DNA of 64,000 nucleotides from NCBI GenBank assembly GCA_026686845.1, contig JAIVEN010000006.1, forward strand, positions 38,548,501 through 38,612,500. Reading direction: 5' to 3'. Made by a program: the position numbers and the translations under genes. The DNA is from Adenanthera pavonina (lineage: Eukaryota > Streptophyta > Magnoliopsida > Fabales > Fabaceae). The notes under the pieces are model-generated. The model worked only from the letters and a program-made list of their open reading frames with translations. It did no database searches and had not been told where the DNA came from. Each line of letters opens with the position of its first letter. Position 1 is the stretch's first letter. Below, one piece after another: positions 56,342 to 64,000 of the stretch.

Positions 56342-57062
56342 TGTAAACCAAACAAGAAAAAGGGAAAGACGGTAATTTAGTCCTTATAGTTTACACGAAT
56401 TTTCAATTTGGTCCGTAGAATTTAGAAGTTTTTAAACCACTGTTAAAGTTTGTTCTATTAGATGAGTTAGTGCTTATGATTTTGTAAAGCTTTCAATCAA
56501 ATCCATCTAACTGCCATATGGAAAAATGTTGTTAGTGTAATGCTAATGTGGTTAACAATTTGGAATCATTTGGTTTTTAGTTTACAAGTTTAACTTAGAA
56601 TAAAATGAAACTTATAAGAATAAAATTTAGATAAAAATAAGTTTGTTGTAATGTGATTTATATTTGGATGTATTTTTTGCAAAAATAAGTTTAACAAATT
56701 CAACTTGTTTGAATAATAAAAATTAAAAGTACTTTTAGATGTGTAATTATTAAAAATGACATAAATTTTATAATATAATATTATATGAAATTGAGTTATA
56801 TATGTTTTATAATATAAATAATTTTAGTCATAAGAAATAATAATTAATAAAAAAATTTAATTTTAAAATGTTAGGTCCAAATTATAAGTCACATTCAGTG
56901 ATTTTTAGAGTATTAAATATTTTTATATTATATTATTTCTTTTAAATTAAATTAAGTTATCAATTATCAATAATTCATCTCATTTATATAATTTTGAACT
57001 TTCCATCAATCTCCTTATCCCTTCAGTACGCAAAGCTACTGCATCTCTCTCCCCTTTCTTTG
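56342..57062. other. Intergenic DNA with a MITE-like segment
   Basis: No gene. About 56566-56765 aligns with the element at 59994-60481, starting CATTTGGTTTT and sharing 'ATAAAATGAA', 'AATAAAATTT.GATAAAA' and 'AAAAGTAC.TTTAGATGT'. Its own right end was not found. Confidence 0.5.
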
Positions 57063-57067
57063 GCAAA

Positions 57068-59545
57068 TGTAACACCATACTTCAAAACATTTACAGACTC
57101 GACCAAAACCTTCAAAAACCAACCAAACACAACCTAAACATTTCAAAACAACTTCCCAAAATTTCAGAATAGCGGAAACAAACCAAATAACACAAAAAAC
57201 TGGGTTGGGGCTATGGCTGCCACGGTACCATCGCAGCTCCAGACCTCCCCTGTATCACCACGCTACTGGACTGCGTGACGCTGGGCTTGCTTCCTGGCAC
57301 CGCGGCGCCCCATGCTGGTTTTCTATACCAGCAACTTCCATACTCCTGGGCGAATTTTCGACGCACATAACTTTATGCTCCGACCTCCGATTGACTTAAT
57401 TCCAATTCCTACAAGTTAATCTAGTCTCAATCTATCCATAGACACCACCTTCACCTCAATCTAACTCCGTATGGAGATTCTGAATCTCTAATATTATTTT
57501 GGCCACTTATTGACCAAAACTCACTACTAACAATCTCCAATTGCCACCAAAGGCAAATGGGCACTTAAAAACCATTCATACAGGTCCAAAACCCCTAAAC
57601 CAACTTGTTTAAAGAGGTTTCACCTCAAAGGAACTACTTTTCTGAGATTTGACCCCCTTGAACACCAACTTGACAAAACGGGCTACAGACCCTAAAACAC
57701 ACCAATGAGACCCAAATCTACTATGAGCTCACAAACACCACCATACTAACTTTCCAACATCCAAAACCATATAAACACCATAATGCAACATGCACAATTT
57801 CACATACAAAATCATACATACATCCATCCATAACAATCCTTATCCATGTCATACATTCATTACAAAACATTCTATCCTACTTGGCATAAGTTATAAATCC
57901 AAATTACACAAAACTACATAGACTTAGTATTCCCACATCAGATGCTACTCTCTCGTCTTCTCCGGACTAGTGTCAGAATCGTTACCTGAAAGGTTAGTTC
58001 ATGGGAGAGGGGTGTGAGACAATGTCTCAGTAACCAGGGACAACTACACACACACACATATATACATATATCTCATACAGCTCATAAATGCAATGTGAAA
58101 TGAATAGAATGCATGTCTCCCTTGTACACAGTTAAAGCCATGGATTGTCGTCATAACAAGACATTTCATATAGGTAATTCCCTTTCAACAGTCGGTGAAG
58201 ACTGATTCCGGGATATCACCAAGCTCACCTTACACTAATACAATTTGGCCAAAGGTTACACTGGTGCTCGGACCATGGCTCTCCTTCCCCTGGACCATCT
58301 CAAATTGGTGGTGATTTAGGGAAGGTGCAATCTACTGCCGCCTGGCTCCCCTGGCCATAAGGAAGGATTTAGCGACATGGATCCCATCCTTATCCTCCCT
58401 AATCATATCTCATATCATCATATTTCTTATCATCATATATCATATCGTATCATCATCACCACCCAATCCACCATATAACACAATCTCATAATGCCATGTG
58501 GTGATTCTCATATCATCATATAATCATCATCATCATATGTCACAATGTCATGCATGCATCATGTCATGCCACATCAACATCATCATTTTTAATCATCATA
58601 GTCATCATAATCATCATCTAGTTGTGTGCATACCACGATATATAAAAAACAGTACACACAAACACATCTATATTGTGGTATGAAAGAAACATGCATATAT
58701 ATATATATACAAATATATGTACCATCATACAAATACAAACAATATAATACAAACAAACACCCGGTTACCTTAAGTGTCAATACCACACATGCGGATTCCA
58801 CGAACTTCTCGAGTTGTCCAACACATTAGAACCTCTCTCAGGCTACCAAACAACCTTCACAATATTACAATTCTTCAATTAACACAACATACCATTTAGC
58901 CAAAACCACAATTCAACCACTTTAGGCTTAACTCAAGGTTTTAACACCCCTTTCATGCATCATTAAGCTCCTAGGAACCATTCAAACACCAAACAATCCC
59001 ATACTCTTCGGATTCCTAAGAGTCATAACCGAAAACAACCTAGGGTTAAACTCAAATCATGCATACACCATTCAAAACTCAAACTCAAGCAACAAGAATA
59101 TCAAAACACACTTCTCTAACTCCATTTCATCCATTTTAATCGGTGGATTTCGGCCGAAATCGGAAATCCCAACTCATAACCGAAAATCCAAGTTCAACCG
59201 AAGAAAATGGAAAGGGAGGAGTAGAAATCACTTACCAACTTGAATCCAAGCTCTTAGACGCCGGAAAACACTCCCAATGGCCAAAATCTTCAAACCCTAG
59301 CAGAGCTCCCTCGTTTCTCCTTCATTCATCTAACTGAAATGATCCAGATTTAAACAAAAATCTTGATTCTTACCGTGGTGTTGGTGCTTCCAGCTGGAAA
59401 CCTCATTCTGGAGCTCTTCTTGTCGCGGCGGCCCTGCTCCAAGCCGCAGCGTGGAGCTTAATTTTCCTCCACTTGAGCCTTTCTCCGTCCTATTTTTCTC
59501 CAGTTCTACACACAATGTCAAAATAAAGTCATGGGGGGTGTTACA
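57068..59545 (-). mobile_element. Solo LTR, 2.48 kb, perfect TSD
   Basis: Bounded by GCAAA on both sides (57063-57067 and 59546-59550), with inverted termini TGTAACACC and GGTGTTACA. It has the 5-bp duplication and TG...CA ends of an LTR element but no gag-pol, primer site or second LTR. The minus-strand start TGTAACACCCCCC is a common start of plant Ty3/gypsy LTRs, so I orient it that way. 57190-57350 is markedly GC-rich. Short ORFs inside it look accidental. Confidence 0.75.
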
Positions 59546-59550
59546 GCAAA

Positions 59551-59993
59551 CCCATTGTTTTTGCTCTCTCTTCTTTTATCCTCAAAAAATGTGATTCCAT
59601 TTCCTTTCCCCATCTCATCTAATCACTAGCAATGTTTTTCTAATGGGGGAGATTTCTCTTTGAGGTCGATGTAGAAGAAGGAATTAGTGAAGATGGAAGG
59701 AAAGAGGAGTCGACTGTTCAAGCTAGTAAGTCTTCAAATTTGATCCACGAAAGCTTCAATTTTGCTTCTCAAGTTGGGAGGTGTATTAGAGATAGAATTG
59801 GAGAAGATGTTAAGGGTATGTTCGGTAGTTGAAATTTTAGATCAAACTGAACTAAAAAGGAACTCCAAGGGCCAGTTGGGGAAACATCAGTTTGGAGAAC
59901 GAACATAAGGAGTTGCCAAACACCTAAAAATTTTCTAACCCCAGTTTGAAACTGAAGCTTGGATTGTCAAACGACAATGCAAACACACACTTA
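59551..59993. other. Intergenic DNA, nothing recognised
   Basis: Continues the sequence broken by the solo LTR. Short open stretches only. Confidence 0.45.
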
Positions 59994-60481
59994 GAGCCCA
60001 TTTGGTTTTCGATATGTAAATTTAAGTTGAATAAAATGAAGTTTACAAAAATAAAATTTTGATAAAAGTATGTTTATTGCGTTACACATGACACAGTGGA
60101 GATTAGTGGAGACCCCGAACACATCATAAGGAAAGGCAACATAGGAGCCTAAGACGAGTATACTACAGCACCTCAGCTTCTCAAAGAATTGCGTCGCACT
60201 ACACGCACTAGGAGACCCACGTGGAAGGTGCTGGATGAAGAGGATATGATTTATGTTTGGATATTTTTCATTACAAAAGTAAGTTTGATAAAATAATTAT
60301 GAGATAAAAGTATGTTTGAAAACTGAAAAATAATTTTTTCAGTTTGTTGGTTAAAAGTACATTTAGATGTAAAAATACTCTTTGCAAAAAAAAACCTTAT
60401 AAAATAAGACAAATACAAAATTAACCAAAAGTATATTTGCAAAGGTACTTTTACTTACCAAAAGGTAAACTAAACATGCAC
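59994..60481. mobile_element. MITE-like element carrying a foreign insert
   Basis: TTA on both sides (59991-59993 and 60482-60484). Left end GAGCCCATTTGGTTTTC; right end reverse complement GTGCATGTTTAGTTTAC (11 of 17 match). It is a relative of 56566-56765. Compared with that copy it carries about 160 extra, GC-richer bases at 60086-60244. The insert is open for about 38 codons on the plus strand ('DEYTTAPQLLKELRRTTRTR'), resembling the R-T-R-rich linker of a retrotransposon polyprotein. Confidence 0.5.
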
Positions 60482-60484
60482 TTA

Positions 60485-60849
60485 ATCTCAAGTGACTATA
60501 GATACGAGCTAATGTGGAAAGTGAGATGGAAATTAAAAAACATAAAAAATGCACCTCTCCTCATTTTAAAGATCAATAATGCCATGCACACAAACCTCCA
60601 AGAAAAAAAAAAAAAGACTACATCTTCACCTCCTAAATCCTAATATGTCACTTCAAAATAGGTAAACTCCTTGGCCATGCATGGAACCTCTACAAAGGTC
60701 TCTTAAGTGCTCAAAATCTCAAAACCAACAAAGGCATTGCCATCAAGATGAAGCCAAAAATTGACAAAAACGGCCCTACTCTTCATCAAATCATTGGTTT
60801 TCATTTGTGCTTTTACACTATGCCAATTTTGAACATTAATAACACTCAA
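60485..60849. other. Intergenic DNA, no gene seen
   Basis: AT-rich, with an A run at 60605-60615. It leads into the hairpin cluster and may belong to the same element. Confidence 0.4.
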
Positions 60850-61116
60850 TAGTTGGCATTTTCTATTGAAATGCCAACTAAAGTGGGATGCAAAATAATT
60901 TAGTTGGCATTTCTTTATGAAACGTCAACTAAAAATATTTACAAAAAATAAAAATAAAAATTGAGAAATATTTTAATTGGCGCTTTCTTTGAAAATGCCA
61001 TCTAAAACTCCATCTTAGTTAGTGTTTACTGTTAAATACCAACTAAAATTATTTATAAATTAAAATAAAATTAAGAAATAACTTTAGATGACGTTTCATG
61101 AGAAAAGTGCTAACTA
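60850..61116. repeat. Cluster of five ~30-bp hairpins
   Basis: Five imperfect palindromes of one motif, TTAGTTGGCATTT - loop - AAATGCCAACTAA, lie at 60850-60880, 60901-60931, 60974-61004, 61016-61045 and 61085-61116. The first is perfect over its arms; the others have drifted. Arrays of such units occur in the subterminal regions of some plant DNA transposons (CACTA-like), where transposase binds. I found no terminal inverted repeat to prove that. Confidence 0.75.
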
Positions 61117-61487
61117 AGGAAAGCATTAGCACTTCATTTCCTAGTTCAACGTGTAGCTCTTTGTCCATCCTATCTTGTCCTCCCTTACCCCCCTTTTTTA
61201 AATTTTGATCTTTTTTTAATAAGAAATATTTTTAAAAATAAAAAAAATTATTAAAAAATCCTAAAAACATAAAAATATTTACTTAAAGGTCTAAATACAA
61301 AAAAATATAAAATTATTGAATATGAGTATAAAATATTAAAATATAATTTTATACTCAATATTAAAATTTTTTATACTCATAAAAATAATAAATTTTTTTT
61401 TTAATTTTAAAAATAAAATAATCAAATTATTATTAACTTTCCTTCCTCCTGAACCAAATAATAAATTATTAAAATTCTTCCGTGATC
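61117..61487. other. Very AT-rich spacer
   Basis: A/T-only runs with repeated 'AAAATATAAAATTATT'-type strings; nothing coding. Confidence 0.5.
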
Positions 61488-61617
61488 CCCCTCCTATCCT
61501 TTCCTATCTCATCTATCCTCCAGTTCTTCCATCCCAGTACCAAACACACCACCCTCCCATCCTTTCCTATCTCATCTATTCTCCAGTGCCCTTCCATCCT
61601 AGTACCAAACACACCAT
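61488..61617. repeat. Two-copy 65-bp tandem duplication
   Basis: CTCCTATCCTTTCCTATC... to ...GTACCAAACACACCA is repeated immediately (about 61488-61550 and 61553-61617) with a few differences. Confidence 0.75.
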
Positions 61618-62011
61618 AAGCTCGCCATAGCTTCTCTGTTCTCCATCTTCTCTTCTTGGCGCATCGTCGGGTGAGTTTTTGTTGGAGATTTGATTCAAAT
61701 GAATGGGTTCGAACCCTATGCCCCAAATCATCTCTGAATCAGATCCCTCACTCTCACCATCAGCATTGCAGCTTCATCACACCGTCAACATTGCAGCTTT
61801 GTCTCACCATTTCAGATTCCTATTTCTTTTGAGGAAGCCATGGGTAAGGGTCCTTTTCTCTGTACTCTCTCTATCTCTCTTCTCTCTGGATTTGCAGCTA
61901 TGCTTGTGGTTAGGATTTGTAATATGTGAAGTGTTATTCCTTTTCCTTCTCGCGTTGCTTCTATTGAATTTGTTTTTCGATTATAGATTTTCTGTACAAG
62001 GACTATCACAG
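61618..62011. other. Unassigned region upstream of the putative LTR
   Basis: A pyrimidine-rich stretch (61620-61900) with potential donors (GGTGAGTTT at 61670, GGGTAAGGG at 61842) looks like 5' UTR DNA. The 110-codon open frame at 61703-62035 is hydrophobic and of low complexity; I do not accept it as a gene. Confidence 0.35.
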
Positions 62012-62404
62012 TGTAATGAATGGGCCTATTATTAATGTGGATTTGGAGTATGAGGTAGATTATGTGGAATGGGCTAAATGCTTATGGGCTTATGAAAGGT
62101 GGGTGAGTTTAGAAGATGTGAAGGTATATATATATGAGGAACGAAAGGGTTTGGGGATTGTGGATGATTTTGTATGACCTTCCTCTCTCTGTAATTCTGC
62201 TCCTCCCCCTCTCTGAGTTATATTCTCTCTATGATAGTCTTTTCCTCCTGCTAGTCTTTTCTGAGCTTCCTTTTTTGACTGCATTATTCTTCCTTATCCT
62301 TATGCTATGAAGTTGTAATCAGACTTATGGTTTTCAATATAATAAATCCATTCTTCCATTGTCTCTGTGTGTGTTGTTGATTGATTATAGAGGAGATCAT
62401 AACA
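62012..62404 (+). repeat. Putative 5' LTR of an element leaving the window
   Basis: About 393 bp from TGTAATGA to CATAACA, whose ends form a short inverted pair (TGTAATG/TGTTATG). It contains a TATA-like GTATATATATATGAGG at about 62123-62138 and AATAAA-type signals at about 62338-62346. It is followed at once by TTTGGTGCTCTCGTTGAGA, like the leader after the 5' LTR in many plant Ty3/gypsy elements. The partner LTR would lie beyond 64000. Confidence 0.4.
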
Positions 62405-62446
62405 TTTGGTGCTCTCGTTGAGAATTTTTCTCCACCTCCTACACCT

Positions 62447-63421
62447 ATGGCGCACAATGCAGTGAATGAAAGTTGGAACCGATTAGAGTCCACTCTTCTC
62501 CAAGCTCTTCGATCCATGGATTCTTTGGTTAAGAGTTTTCAGAGGCGCTATCAACAAGATTCGGAATATGTTTCTAAATTGGCTGAGGCATGGTTTGATC
62601 TACAACAACAGATCCAGTTGTATGATCCACCACCTTTACCCACCATTTCCAATGTGCATTCTCTGAATATAACTTCGACTTTTCAACCCACTCAACTCCC
62701 GTCACCGCCGACCACTGAGAAATATTGCATCTCTGAAGAACTTGAAGATGTCTTTGACAAACTTCAAGAACTTGAGTTCAAGCCTGAATTGAAGCATGAA
62801 CCACCATCGTCTCTATTATGTGCTTTAGACGACGTTGACGATGCCAGTGCATCCCCTAATGCGAAGCAACCCAATGATAATAATGAAGCTATGCGTCAAT
62901 TGGAGCTCACTTTTTTCCATGACAAAGTGAACCCTCAATCTCTACCATTACAACTCATCACCAAACAGTTTCATGGGTTCTTGGTGCCTTGGTTTCAATT
63001 CGTTCCGGAGGCAGATCTATTTCGTCATTGGGTCACCTTAACCAAGATCCTAGTACATCAACACGGCCCATTACAAGTAGCCCAAATCATTTACCCTCCG
63101 TTCTGCAAACACAGCTCGCAGGAGTCCCACACCCCATCTTACAATTTTCGCTTCGGAGGTCTCACAGAAGAAGTGTTGTTCGATGACTTCATTAGTTACA
63201 TACAACCGACCGTCAAATGCAAGGCTCTTGCTTCATTTCCGACTTCTCTTTTTCACGTTAGGACCCAAGGCTTGTTACACATACAGCACTGGGTCATTGA
63301 TTGCTCCAACATCATATTCATTTTTTATCCTGGTGATAGTAATTCTGCTTCTCTCAATTTTGTTGACAATAGCGACACCCCTGCATCCATTTCCTTTTTT
63401 CAAGCTTCGGTACCGTTTTAG
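62447..63421 (+). CDS. Unrecognised protein, ends at an in-frame TAG
   Basis: I do not recognise this protein. It has 324 codons from the ATG at 62447, 43 bases after the putative LTR. The N-terminus is helical ('SWNRLESTLLQALRSMDSLV', then a Q-rich segment), followed by a Pro-rich linker, an acidic stretch ('EELEDVFDKLQELEFK') and a mixed, partly hydrophobic C-terminal half. No CCHC knuckle, protease or kinase motif is visible. Position suggests a gag-like or cargo protein of an LTR element. The stop TAG (63419-63421) is followed by a further 193 open codons in the same frame. Confidence 0.5.
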   Translation: MAHNAVNESWNRLESTLLQALRSMDSLVKSFQRRYQQDSEYVSKLAEAWFDLQQQIQLYDPPPLPTISNVHSLNITSTFQPTQLPSPPTTEKYCISEELEDVFDKLQELEFKPELKHEPPSSLLCALDDVDDASASPNAKQPNDNNEAMRQLELTFFHDKVNPQSLPLQLITKQFHGFLVPWFQFVPEADLFRHWVTLTKILVHQHGPLQVAQIIYPPFCKHSSQESHTPSYNFRFGGLTEEVLFDDFISYIQPTVKCKALASFPTSLFHVRTQGLLHIQHWVIDCSNIIFIFYPGDSNSASLNFVDNSDTPASISFFQASVPF

Positions 63422-64000
63422 CAATGGGTTAAGGGTGTGATTAATCGATTTGATCAAGGTATTTTAGTCTGTCTTCTTGCAATGCCCACTTGGTGTTTGT
63501 TACATGGTTGCATTCCAATTTCTTCCTCCGGTGCTGGTTTTCCAAATTTCTCACCAGTTTACGTTTTAGTGTTTGACCCTGGAGGTATTAGTATAATGAG
63601 CAAATATGGGTTTTGTATTACTCATCTTAGGGATGCTCAAATTATTGCTGATACTGGTCACATTAATAATCGCAAACTTTTAGGTGAGGATTTCTTTTGG
63701 GTTATTTTTGAGGTCATCCTATCATTCACCCATATTGCACACCATCAGAGGATGTCTCATGGCTTGCGATTTATATTGGTGTTTGCTCACAAGTTCCCCT
63801 GGCTTACATTTGGGCTTGGCCCAATTTACTTAAGCATTATTGGTGCTGTACTAATTTACTGGAACACTTCAATTTTAGAGATATCCCCACTGTTATGTCT
63901 TGTTTTTCCCACTTCACTACAATTTCTGATTTTAGTGTTTAATCTGGGAGTTCCTATAGAAGATTGGTGCTTGAATGTTATTGATGAGATAACTCCTTTA
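63422..64000 (+). CDS. Same-frame continuation after the TAG, cut by the window end
   Basis: 193 codons without a stop, in frame with 62447-63421, running off the window. It begins 'QWVKGVINRFDQGILVCLLA', includes 'YVLVFDPGGISIMSKYGF' and 'DTGHINNRKLLGEDFFW', and ends in hydrophobic segments. A chance open stretch of this length is unlikely at this base composition. So either TAG is a nonsense mutation in a longer protein or it is bypassed. No family is recognised. Confidence 0.45.

Noticed and set aside
57205..57399. 64-codon frame in a GC-rich patch
   Set aside because: Inside a solo LTR; no supporting evidence for translation.
61703..62035. 110-codon hydrophobic frame
   Set aside because: Leu/Phe/Ser runs from pyrimidine-rich DNA; potential splice sites suggest UTR-like sequence instead.
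1..64000. CRISPR arrays, rRNA, tRNA genes, bacterial operons
   Set aside because: None seen; the DNA is plant nuclear in character, and the repeats are transposons and microsatellites.

Overview
The window is nuclear DNA from a flowering plant, almost certainly a eudicot. It is AT-rich and repeat-dense, its genes have introns, and it carries two TIR-NBS-LRR (TNL) immune receptor loci, a class that grasses lack. Everything else recognisable is transposable elements: two Copia LTR retrotransposons, two L1-type LINEs, two probable solo LTRs, several MITE-like elements and older fossils. I see no RNA genes and no CRISPR. The species cannot be named from the sequence alone.

Layout. 1-6.1 kb: a decayed LINE reverse transcriptase on the minus strand, then AT-rich DNA. 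6.1-18.0 kb: TNL-1 on the minus strand, with a clean TIR exon and NB-ARC exon. Its first intron holds a partial copy of exon 1, and that copy is split by a Copia element (10434-17173). Its LRR exon has a frameshift and a piece of Ty3/gypsy pol. 18.0-24.8 kb: intergenic DNA with paralogous blocks and relics. 24.8-33.8 kb: TNL-2 on the minus strand. All four exons are recognisable and in phase, but a young Copia element (27484-32514) with nearly identical LTRs sits inside the NB-ARC exon. 34.2-44.95 kb: a full-length but decayed LINE with 13-bp target duplications. A MITE lies in its ORF1 and a 4-kb solo LTR in its endonuclease domain. 45-51.9 kb: unassigned DNA with three MITE-like elements. 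51.9-56.3 kb: a 5'-truncated LINE whose ORF2 is open except for one stop codon. 57.1-59.5 kb: a 2.5-kb solo LTR with perfect TSDs. 60-62 kb: a MITE, a cluster of five short hairpins and a small tandem duplication. 62.0-64.0 kb: a possible LTR and leader followed by an unrecognised reading frame that stays open, apart from one in-frame TAG, to the window edge.

How it fits together. This is a decaying NLR cluster. Paralogous blocks (4.1/20.6 kb and 22.6/50.9 kb) and two isolated fragments of the NB-ARC GLPL region show that more NLR copies once existed here. Local duplication made the copies and nested transposons then broke them. Neither TNL can encode a full receptor as it stands. TNL-1 keeps an intact TIR exon that could give a TIR-only protein if the intron is retained. 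TNL-2 looks to have been disrupted recently and might be intact in other haplotypes.
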